A DNA stretch of 17,632 nucleotides from Conidiobolus incongruus B7586 (lineage: Eukaryota; Entomophthoromycota; Entomophthoromycetes; Entomophthorales; Conidiobolaceae): assembly GCA_000697335.1 (NCBI GenBank), contig JNEM01006975.1:1-17632 (forward strand). The letters are read 5' to 3'. This document shows, in pieces, positions 8,880-17,632 of this stretch. Under the pieces are notes generated by a model. It saw only the letters and a list, made by a program, of their open reading frames with translations, ran no database searches and was not told where the DNA came from. Both the position numbers and the translations under genes were made by a program. Position 1 is the first letter of the stretch, and each line of letters begins with the position of its first letter.

Positions 8880-10350
8880 TAAATTAAAAAATAATTTAAA
8901 TATAATAACTATAATAATATATTATCATCCATAATTATTAAGGTAATTTTAATTTTGTATTTATAAAATTGAATATTAAAAATAATAATACTAATATATG
9001 CTAATATTTTTATTTTTATTAAATTTTTATTTTTCAGTAAAATATACTAATATTTTAAACTTTAGATATATAATAACCTTTATATCATTAAATATTCATC
9101 TTTTTGAATATAATTATATATCCTTATTTTATAGCAATCTTTTTTATTATTTTGATAAATTTCAAGAACTCAACTTTTATTTGTTTAAATTTTTGGATAA
9201 TTGTATTTTTTAAAAATTTTTTAATTTTTCTAAAAAATAAAAATTATTAAATATTAAATTAAAAGTATATATAGATATAGTAATAGCTCAATATACTTTT
9301 AATCTAAAATATATAAGGTTCTGATTATTCTAATTAATTTTATATAATAATAATAATAATAATATATTAATATAAAAATTATATAATATTTAGGTTTCAA
9401 TTTGAAAAATATTCTGGTCATTATTTTTTTAATACTATATATAATTTTTTAATTTTTTCAAAATAATGTTTTTATTTAACTTTTATTTTATTTAAATTTA
9501 TAATATATAATATAATATTAATCCCATTATATAGTTAATTTTTTTTCTATATATTTATTTTGATTAATTTTTAATTTCTATTTTTTGATTATTCAATATA
9601 ATTCATAAATTATATTATCAAATATTATCTATATCTTATTAATAATAATAAAGTTATTTTTCAATAATCTAAGTTATTGTAAATTTTGTAAATAAGAAAT
9701 ATATGTTAATTTATTTAAATTATTAGATATTATTAACATATAAGATACCTAATTTAATATTCTTTAAACTTTATTTTTTAATTTTTTTAATAATTATCTA
9801 TTTATATTTTATATTTTTGAAAATTCCTCTAATTTATAATGAGTATAAATTTCTATAATATTTAATATTTATTTATTAACTACTTGTATCTTTCTACTTA
9901 TATTTGGTTTATCTTAAATAAAACAATTATTGTTTTAAAAATATAAAAACCACTTTACACAACATCTGGGAATAATAATACCTTTATCATTTACTTGGTT
10001 AATAATTCTATATTACTCAAATGATTTATATACTTGATCAAAATAAAATAAAATTTTTTAAAGATTATTATTAGGCTCTTGTGATATCATTAAGAAAACA
10101 TTTTTATAATTTAAAAAGTAATAAATTTAGATTTTGCACTTAATTGATATTAGTTTTAGAAATTAACTTCCTTTTAAATTTAGTTTTACATTAATTCTAA
10201 TGAATTATAAATTTAATTAGGAAAAAAATCAATATCCAATTACTATATGACATATATATTGGAAAACTTCAGTTATTGACTGAATAGATAGCATGAGATT
10301 TTTATGATAATAATGAATTAGAATATTAAAATATAGTAAATATATAAGGT
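8880..10350. other. A+T desert
   Basis: About 1.5 kb of extreme A+T content without a credible gene, RNA or defined repeat. One low-complexity open frame of 71 codons near 8998-9213 is made almost wholly of Phe, Leu, Ile, Asn and Tyr and looks like a by-product of composition. Confidence 0.6.
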
Positions 10351-10356
10351 TTTATT
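10351..10356 (-). terminator. Polyadenylation signal of the receptor gene
   Basis: AATAAA on the minus strand, 48 bases past the stop codon at 10405-10407. Plausible spacing, but this hexamer is common by chance here. Confidence 0.35.
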
Positions 10357-10404
10357 AAAATATATAGTTTTTAAAAACAAACTAATACAGCTCATAATAT
10401 GATA

Positions 10405-11451
10405 TTATAAAAGATTATTTGAATATCTTCCATGTACAGTTAGTTGGATTCTATCATTGTCATTGTCCCCAATGACCTGAACTAAAAATGGAAACATATC
10501 TAGTAACGCTTTTTTAACAGGATCTTGAAATTGAATCAACAGCATACTATTAATGATAGGGTTAAAATTCATGAGGCATGTTGAAATAAAGTCCATTGTT
10601 GCTGATCGTGTTTTACTGGTAATTATCTCTGAATATGTGTTAAAAGTCTCTAATCCATTAGCCACCAGATATAATGTCAGTAGAAAGAGTACCTTAAATA
10701 TTATTCTATTTGATTGTCTTAAAGCCTGATCTTTTTCAACATTCAATTCTCTAATATCGTGCCAAGCCCTCTTCCTTTGAATAACAGCAATTCCAATATA
10801 TGAATAAATTGCTACTGAAAGGCTAAAAGTCATAATAATTCCGTAAGAGCATATGGTAATATAACCAATGGTATCAACCGGGGTAGACATACAGTAAATC
10901 GCAAGGTCAGCCAAGCCTACTTCATTTAAACCAGCTGATACTAAATTTATCGCATAAAAATATACGATTTCAAATATCATCAAAGATAACCAAATTATAC
11001 TAGATGGCGAGATTCTGTGGATAATTAAGAGACCTCGTTCCAAACCCATTAAACCTACAAACCAAGCTGAGATATAGGTGCTTCCGATATATAAAATATT
11101 TACTGCTGAGCAGAAGAGCCTGGAATTCACTAAGTATTCTCCATTAACTAATCCAGATATTCCCATTACAAGATACATACAAGTAGTAAAGTAATCCATT
11201 ACCAAAATCCCAAAACTTATTTTTAAATGAGGACGAGTTGATTTAGTAAATAATTTTAAGGAAGATATTAATAATATAAATGTTATGAGCATTCCGATAA
11301 CTCCAAATATCGTGTAAATGATAGCTAGCGGTGTATAGAAGTTTGGTCTATTGTTATATATAGTTATATTATTCTCTATCGCGATCATTTTAGCCTTGCC
11401 AATTTTATTTAGACTTGTATCCTTGGTTATATATTTATAAACTTGATACAT
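10405..11451 (-). CDS. Family A (rhodopsin-like) G-protein-coupled receptor-like protein
   Basis: Intronless gene of 348 residues, predicted seven-pass membrane receptor. Hydrophobic spans by eye: TM1 41-66, TM2 77-100, TM3 112-136, TM4 152-174, TM5 193-224, TM6 249-268, TM7 286-308. Class A hallmarks: Cys114 at the start of TM3 and Cys187 in the second outer loop (likely disulfide), Glu138-Arg139 at the inner end of TM3 where class A has (D/E)RY, and Asn297-Pro298 in TM7 (NPIIN in place of NPxxY), followed by a helix-8-like QFQDPVKKAL. Asn28 lies in an NIT glycosylation sequon in the outer N-terminal tail. The inner loop 225-248 is highly charged, as expected for G-protein contact. The ligand is unknown. 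The first ATG is used; Met22 is an alternative start. A dead paralogue lies at 13715-14655. Identity as a GPCR-like protein is well supported; coupling and function are inferred. Confidence 0.85.
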   Translation of the reverse strand: MYQVYKYITKDTSLNKIGKAKMIAIENNITIYNNRPNFYTPLAIIYTIFGVIGMLITFILLISSLKLFTKSTRPHLKISFGILVMDYFTTCMYLVMGISGLVNGEYLVNSRLFCSAVNILYIGSTYISAWFVGLMGLERGLLIIHRISPSSIIWLSLMIFEIVYFYAINLVSAGLNEVGLADLAIYCMSTPVDTIGYITICSYGIIMTFSLSVAIYSYIGIAVIQRKRAWHDIRELNVEKDQALRQSNRIIFKVLFLLTLYLVANGLETFNTYSEIITSKTRSATMDFISTCLMNFNPIINSMLLIQFQDPVKKALLDMFPFLVQVIGDNDNDRIQLTVHGRYSNNLL

Positions 11452-12190
11452 TATTAATTTGTTGGTAGCACTTCTAAATTTTAAAATTCAGATTTAGCGC
11501 TTTTGATTCAAAAAAGTCAATTGATTAATTTCAGTTAATTAATATCACTATTTCAAAAGAATATAGAGTTTATGAATATTTATTATTACTTGTTTTAATT
11601 TATGAGTTTAAATATTATTTAATAAATATACTTATTTCAAATTATTTAATCAAATTCTGGTGTTCAAAATTTTTCATTTTGGTAGAAGCCTCAATATAGA
11701 TCAAACACTGAATTATTGAAAATTAGTATAATTGATACACTCAAATATAATGTGTTCTTAATTTAGTTAACAATTATTGATTAATTTTGCCATTTACTAG
11801 ATGATTATTTTTTCTCCAATCATATTAATTTATCAAATATTAATTTATCAAATATTAATTTGAACCTATTAAGTCAAATTTGAATGTTTTAACTATAAAT
11901 CTCACTTTGGATATTTTTGCTTTATTATTTTAACGATAATTACAACTATCAAGATTTTTAACAAAAATAAGATAAAATAAAATTTGAAATATATACTTTT
12001 TGCATTGAATAAATCATTCAAAAACTATGTTTTTTGAGTAATGTAGTCCAACTTGATTTATTGAAAAAATATATTGTAAAATTTGGATCAAGATGACTTA
12101 AATTTTAAATTTTGTAGAAATAATTAATAGTTGATAGTTGATAAAAGCCATCACTACAGTAGATTAATGATTATATTAATAGTTTTATAC
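11452..12190. other. Upstream region of the receptor gene, no gene seen
   Basis: Presumed promoter side of the receptor gene. It includes a short tandem repeat at 11823-11861. No other motif is supported. Confidence 0.5.
11823..11861. repeat. 15-bp tandem repeat, 2.6 units
   Basis: Unit TATTAATTTATCAAA occurs at 11823-11837 and 11838-11852, followed by a partial unit to 11861, without mismatches. Confidence 0.9.
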
Positions 12191-12660
12191 AGATTACCAA
12201 TTGAACTTAATACTAAATTTGTACGGTTAGATTTCTCCAATAATCAACTTTACATTTCCAATTTCCAATCTTTTCAAATCTTTTATCGGTAATAGACATG
12301 AAATATTTATTTAAAAATATTCATATTGATATTAATTATATTAAACATGACATTCCTTTGATAATAATTGGCTTATATTTTAAGAGCACTGAATTGAAAA
12401 ACTCAACTATTTTGTCCCTTATATTCTTACTTAAATATGATAATTCGTCTAATAAATCATTAATGATATGTTCTTAAAACTGAAATAGTGGCAAAATATC
12501 AAGTGGTTCCAAAATAAGTCTCAAATTATAACCAAACACTATTTTATGAATCATATTAGTTTCAAGGTGATTTTAATACTATAATGAAAAATCATGAACT
12601 ATTTAATGATTCATCATATAATATATTATAACTTTCTGGAGAAATTTTAAAACTAATATA
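12191..12660 (+). pseudogene. Faint gene relic, possibly of a fungal transcription-factor domain
   Basis: Three consecutive stretches on the plus strand are more open than this composition should allow. First, after an acceptor-like TACAG, 33 codons reading RLPIELNTKFVRLDFSNNQL... (12191-12289). Second, in another frame, 59 codons from ATG 12298 to the stop at 12475-12477. Third, from 12479, TEIVAKYQVVPK and onward with scattered stops. The second stretch has MKYLFKNIHIDINYIKHD and then TILSLIFLLKYDN, which recalls the start of the fungal-specific transcription factor domain (YF..IHP..PI.....LL.AI.ALA..YS). The first stretch could equally be read as one leucine-rich repeat (FVRLDFSNNQL). It needs at least two frame changes and several stops, so no working gene is present. 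The family call is tentative. Confidence 0.3.
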
Positions 12661-13714
12661 ACTGGATTAAATAAAATTAACACAATTCATTAAAATTAAA
12701 TAAAAAACATTTATCAAAATATCATTATATACAAAATATAATTTATCAAATATTCACAAGAGTTGACAAATAATAGCTAGTAACAGAAAGATTACAAAAG
12801 AATATTAGATATTAATTAATTAACTTATAACTAATAAATCTGATATAAAAGATTTATATTATCAGTTCATTTTAAATGTTTATCTAATTAAATCAGTCAA
12901 AATAAAACTAAATAATAATGTCAATATCACTTATATGGCTTAGTAATAATACAATGGCAGTTATCATATATTTATATTAATTTTATTATAATTTCATCAA
13001 ATGATATTAAATTTATTAAAAATTTAGGCCGAAAGTAATTTATAATTTAATTAAAATAAAAAATCAATATAAGGAGGGATATAAGATGAATAAATATATA
13101 TTGTTATTAATATATATCCTACCATGCTTAAGAAGCTTTTAAAAAAGATGAATAATCAATTTAAGTATATAATCTATTATTAAAAAATACAATGAGATTT
13201 TAAGTTAAAAAATCAAAACTATTATAATAAATACAAAAAAATTTAATATTTGAAAAAAATTTTATATAATTAGATAAAAATATTGATAATATTATATTAA
13301 TCTAATTATTACTAGAAAATCTAACTTAAAATAAAAAATAAATTTAGTTTATTAAAACTAATCCTATTAATCAGTTCAAAAAACTCAAATATAAAACCTT
13401 TTACTTTATATAATATTAGCACTATAATTATAACTAAGAATAAAAGAATATTCTTGTTAAGTACTGGTCTTAGTGGTCTTCACTACATCACCCATTAACT
13501 TCACTTAATTTGAGTGCTTGTTATTATGAATATTTTAATAAATTGAAGTATTTGATTCATGCAAAGAAATTTGATGACGTTTCAAATTTTAAAATTCAAT
13601 GTGTAACTTAAAAGATAAACCTTTTAAAAAAATATGTAAATAGGGTATGTAATTATTATTGATATAGAATTATGATATTGGAAAAAGATGATGATCTTAA
13701 TTATAAAAGTGATG
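12661..13714. other. Gene-free spacer
   Basis: No gene supported. A slightly G+C-richer patch at 13455-13570 has no readable product on either strand. Confidence 0.5.
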
Positions 13715-14655
13715 TTAGATTTTAACAACCTTTTTGCATTTTGTAAAATAAAAATTCAAATTTGCGAACTTACCTTTTGAAACACTATGAATAAATGAAA
13801 AAAACAAATTCATAGGGTGAGTCAAAATAAAATCTTTCATAGATGAGCAAGTGATAATAGTGAATAATTTTGAGAATGTATTAACAATATCGAATCCGTT
13901 AGTCATTATATATAGTGTCAATAACAATAATGCTTTGGATATAATTCGGTTAGATTGATGTAAAGCTAGAGATTTTCATAGTTCATTTTTTTATGTCAAA
14001 CACACTCACTTTGAATGATTGCGATTCGAATATATGGATAAATCTTTATTAATTGGATAAAAGTGATTATTAATCAATAAGAAAATATGGAGATATATCG
14101 AATGGTATCAATATATAGATATACAATAAAAAGCAAGAAGAGTGAAACTATTGTAACTTCAGAAAAAATCAAAATCAATAAATAAGAAATATTTAAACTC
14201 GAATATTATTAAAGATAACTAATGTATATTATTAGGTGAAGTTTAATGGATAAAAGCTCTCTGTTTAGTCTCATTAATCCTACAAATCAAGCTGAGATTT
14301 ACGCACTTCTAATATATAAAATATCATTAGCAGAGTATAATACGAAAGGTTAGAAAAATATATGCTTTCATTGAGGCCATACAACTCAAGTATAAGTTAG
14401 ATAAAAATTCAAATAAAGTCCAATAATATAATACCAACACTAATTTTTATATCGAGATCAATTAAATTTGAAAATATTTTCAAAGAGGATATTGATATTA
14501 TAGAGTTGATTGGTATCCAAATTATTCAAAATATAATGAATACAATTGATACTAGATAATAAATAAATGGTTGGTCGTGGTATACTTGGATATCATCAGT
14601 ATATTTATGGATTGCTACAATACCAAATTATGTTCAATTTTATAAAGTATTTAAA
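13715..14655 (-). pseudogene. Pseudogene of a family A GPCR-like protein, paralogue of the intact receptor
   Basis: Almost the whole length of the intact neighbour (10405-11451) can be followed in the same orientation. Matching blocks include ISSLKIF (TM1 end), DIKISVGIILLDF (TM2), ISA-stop-FVGLM (TM3), DTIRYISIFSY (TM5), YIRIAIIQ, LHQSNRII (inner loop 3) and LLLLTLYIMTNGFDIVNTF (TM6). About ten in-frame stops and at least two frame changes (just before TM3 and before TM6) disable it. Both tryptophans of the paralogue, Trp130 in ISAWF and Trp230 in AWHD, are TGA here, and the TM3 cysteine is now TAC (Tyr). The C-terminus diverges after a GTAAGT that could be a former intron donor. The longest open piece left (13715-13927, 70 codons) is only the TM6-TM7 remnant and is unlikely to be expressed. 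Confidence 0.88.
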
Positions 14656-15572
14656 AAAATTTATCACATTGTAATTCTATTAGTAATATTGAGTAAACTA
14701 TCTTGTTATATTTACTAATCACTCAAATACATCAATATTTGTAAATGTGATGAACCTTGATATGGCCATGTAAACATATGAATTACCTTTATTTAATTCT
14801 ATTTAAACTGTAATTCAATAAAATTATTATTTTCAAATATTAATTATTTTGATCTTTTAATATTGATTAAAAATAAGTTTTCAAGTTATAATTAGCTGAA
14901 AATTGGCTTCAGAATATAAGTCTTTAACCCTATATAGCAAATATTGTATTCTACTCCAAATATACATAAGAATAATTTACACTTATATATTTTACATATT
15001 CAGATCTTATCAATTGTAATATATATGATATTGCAACTAATTTTCCAAATTATATGATTAATTCCTAGAAATATTAAAAAAATTATTGATTTTATACTAT
15101 ATTTATTATTATAATTTGAATAATATTAAAATATTAAAATATTAAAAATTCAAAATAGTTTTTGTTAAGTTATTAACGAAATATTTAGTTAATCAGTTAT
15201 TTTACTATTTTTATTATTAGGCATCTGCTTATTAAATATTATTCGGAGAATTGTAAGAATTTAATGTTAATATAATGAGAGGATTCATATTTCTATAAAA
15301 ATATATATTGAATTTGTTTATCATTTTAATAGAGGATATACTTTGGTTACTAATTCTAAGAATTTTGTCTAATTAATTTATCTTAAAATTAATTGAATAT
15401 AATTTGATTTTGAATGTAAAATATGGAGAATTAAGGTAACTCAGAGATTAATAATATGCATAATCCCCTCCAACCAGGACTCAAAAAGTCAACACTTTTT
15501 AAAACTAAAACTTTTATGGTACAATTAATCTATAATATTACTGTAATTTTGATGTATTTTTAATTTGTTTAA
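14656..15572. other. Gene-free spacer
   Basis: A+T-rich with no supported gene. On the minus strand near 15430-15510 a short open piece reading VLVGGDYAYY may be more of the relic that follows, but it is too short to claim. Confidence 0.45.
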
Positions 15573-16076
15573 TTAACATTGTTTAAATTTAGTATTATCT
15601 TGGTTACAAAATAGATACTCGAAATTTCATTTTGAGTCAATCAACTAAGTATTAAATTTATTCTTTTCAATCCGTTATTAAACAGATTAGGATTTAGTCA
15701 AATTATGCTCAAAACTGGAAGGCAAAGTTTATTCATTCAAAGTTGCTTTGTATTTCAAAAATACCTACCTGTTTGGATTTGATTGTAAAGTGTATATCAT
15801 TTCTAATGTAGACTAGCTTCGTTGGTCCATAATCAATCAAAGCCCTTTGTTTTAGATTTTAATCAAACTCTATGTCATACTGAAACAACTAGTTAACCCC
15901 AAGAGTGACAAAGTTAGTAGAAACAACTGGATATTCTGCAACAATTTTTGGATAATAAGTAAACTCTAAAAAACAGAAATTAAATATTTCTTAAATTGAT
16001 ATTATTAGTATTTATCTAACTACAATCTTTATTTACAGATTATATCACAAAGCACAATAGTTACTTTTATGGAAGA
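15573..16076 (-). pseudogene. Relic of a receptor ligand-binding domain (ANF-receptor / periplasmic-binding-protein type I fold)
   Basis: The best exon is 15965-15769: 65 codons in one frame with only two stops, bounded by TTTTTTAG and a GTAGGT donor. The following 54-nt GT-AG intron (15768-15715) has the same size as the tryptophan synthase introns. The exon reads FTYYPKIVAEYPVVSTNF, then LFQYDIEFD, then QRALIDYGPTKLVYIRND. This follows the ANF-receptor pattern of (I)PVVS, a Y.F...P/W block, RA(L/I)(V/I)D, GW.K(L/V)..IY..D. Upstream, 16076-16037 reads KVTIVLCDII, like the strand before the first loop of that fold. Downstream, 15714-15573 continues (FEHNLTKS...) after a one-base frame change at a T run, with about six stops. 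In animals this domain heads class C GPCRs and receptor guanylate cyclases. No membrane part is seen here. Family by eye only. Confidence 0.45.
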
Positions 16077-16079
16077 TAA

Positions 16080-16758
16080 TAATTAATAAATCTAGTCTAG
16101 TTATTCGATCTTTAACAATATATTTGCTATAAAAAATGATTCAAATTTATTTAATTCATATTGGAAAATTCATCAATTTGACTTAACTTTCAACTCTTAA
16201 AAAATAAATCAAGAATATTTAATCATTATTAAGATAATAAATCCATCCAACAAAGTGAATTTGAAAATATAATTATTAAAATATTGATTATATGGGTATT
16301 ATTGAGATATTTTAAAAAGATATTAATTCATTAAGACTAATTTATTGAATGTTGGAATCCAAAATACTTGTAATTCTTTTTAATAATATTAAATTAAAAA
16401 ATTGTATTTAATAAACTATAGTTTACTATATATAAAATATACCAAACAATATAATAAATTAAATTAGTTAATAATATTTATTTCTTTTAAATATTATAGT
16501 TTTTTTTATTTATTTAAAGATGACTAATATTATTGGAGATTTTATTATAATATAAAATTATAAAGTCATATTTTATTTAAGTTTAGAAAATATTATAAAT
16601 TTTCAATTAAAAAATAATTTATCATAATATTATATATTTAAAAAAATGGCAAATTTTTTAATATCAGATTTTTTAAACATATTGCTAATATTGAAAAATT
16701 AATTATCTATAAAATATATAAGATAATTAGTAATTATAAACTATATATATATATTACT
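16080..16758. other. Gene-free A+T-rich spacer
   Basis: No coding or structural signal recognised. It ends in a short TA run (16742-16755) next to the third mariner copy. Confidence 0.55.
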
Positions 16759-17632
16759 TAGAGTTATTTTTTTATTAAAAGATTTTTAAATAAAAATTTA
16801 AGGTTAAATTTAATTATATTGAAAATAAATAATAATCATCAAAAGTGTTTTATTTAATATTAATATTAAAATTTAGATATAAAATTATAAAATTATTTAT
16901 GATTTATAAACAACTTATAAAAGAAATAAATTATCTATTACTATCATATATTATTAAATTTGCTATTTTAAAACTAATAAGGATATTATTTAAAATTAAC
17001 TTATATTTAAAAAGACAATTTTTTGCTATTATTTTTTATTTTATTGAATGATAAGATATATTGAGAAATTTCATTTTATTTTGATTAAATAGTTATTTAA
17101 GAAACTTAATATTAAGCATATCAATATATTCTGTATATAAATATTTTATTTGAAATTAATCTTTAAAAATATAAAATAAATACTTAATAACCAAATAAAG
17201 GCTTAAAAAATCTAAACTAGCTATAATTAAACAAAGTATATCAAGATATAATTAAAAGCTTTGTTTTTTATAATAAGTAACCATAGTTATTAAATTTTAA
17301 ATTTTTTTATTTAATTGCTTATTTAAAAATAAAAAATAATATAATTGGTTAAAACAGACTTTATTATAAATTCAAGAAAACAAACCATTTATTAATAAGT
17401 AAATATTAATTATTATAATATATTAAAATATTTTTTGGTTTTTTAATTAGTTTTTAAAAATAAATTCGTTTAAAATAAAATTTATATTATTGAGTAAATA
17501 AAAAAATCTTTAATTTATATGTTTATTATTATTTAAAAATATTAAATAATATACTAAAAATTAATAAAATATATTAAACTAAAAAATAATATTATGCATA
17601 ATATATATATTAGACTATAACCTTTATTATTA
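16759..17632 (+). mobile_element. Mariner copy 3, decayed, cut by the window end
   Basis: Starts with a TAG plus T-run end like copy 1 (TAGAGTTATTTTTTTATTAAAA), right after a short TA run. Collinear anchors with copy 1 are AATAATAATCATCAAAAG (16828-16845; copy 1 has AATAATGATCATCAAAAG at 176-193), the segment near 17165-17260 equivalent to NLTKVQKKARVAIAKQ, the AATAAGTAAATATTAATTAT segment near 17394, and TTATGCATAATA near 17592, equivalent to the LHDN block. The right end lies beyond the window. It is far more A+T-shifted than copy 1, with no readable transposase. An apparent 68-codon open frame at 16845-17051 lies inside this relic and is not a gene. Confidence 0.72.

Noticed and set aside
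8998-9213. Open frame of 71 codons on the plus strand in the A+T desert
   Set aside because: Composed almost only of Phe, Leu, Ile, Tyr and Asn from T-rich DNA, with no motif. Expected by-product of composition.
9890-9960. Possible fourth mariner copy on the minus strand
   Set aside because: About 45 bases resemble the reverse complement of copy 1 at 135-180 (TTGGTTTA...GTTTTAAAAA), but neither the flanking interior nor the other end aligns. Chance similarity in A+T-rich DNA is likely.
13455-13570. Slightly G+C-richer patch suggesting a gene end or relic
   Set aside because: All six frames are short, and no product or splice structure can be read.
16845-17051. Open frame of 68 codons on the plus strand
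   Set aside because: Lies inside mariner copy 3 but does not read as transposase; Lys/Ile/Leu-rich chance frame in a relic.

Overview
The window looks like fungal nuclear DNA that is extremely rich in A+T. Three things point to a fungus: a tryptophan synthase whose alpha and beta domains are fused in one protein of 710 residues, GT-AG introns of only 51-53 bases, and a seven-transmembrane receptor of the rhodopsin-like type. The receptor with a decayed paralogue beside it, plus the base composition, recalls Conidiobolus-like Entomophthoromycotina, where such receptors are expanded. That placement is an inference from memory, not a search result.

Layout. Positions 1-5058 are a transposon graveyard: a decayed mariner element (110-1267), a solo LTR on the minus strand (1834-2232), a second and older mariner fragment (about 3190-3979), and a solo LTR of the same family on the plus strand (4338-4720). 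Positions 5086-7373 hold the tryptophan synthase gene on the minus strand, with four exons. Positions 7374-10404 are intergenic: two hairpin-forming sequences near the gene start, an ATT microsatellite, a less A+T-rich patch around 8370-8850 with a doubtful small spliced reading frame and a hairpin, then an A+T desert. Positions 10405-11451 hold the intact receptor gene on the minus strand. From 11452 to 16758 there is no intact gene, but three gene relics can be read: a faint plus-strand relic (12191-12660), a clear receptor pseudogene on the minus strand (13715-14655), and a minus-strand relic resembling the ligand-binding domain of ANF/class C receptors (15573-16076). A third mariner copy starts at about 16759 and runs off the window.

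How it fits together. Only two genes look functional: the housekeeping enzyme for the last two steps of tryptophan synthesis, and one putative membrane receptor. The right half reads as birth-and-death turnover of sensory receptor genes: one intact receptor, one dead paralogue about 2.3 kb away, and one dead relic of what may be a different receptor class. Several stops in the mariner copy and the receptor pseudogene sit at former tryptophan codons, which points to G-to-A (C-to-T) decay. I see no CRISPR array, tRNA, rRNA or defence-type gene cluster.
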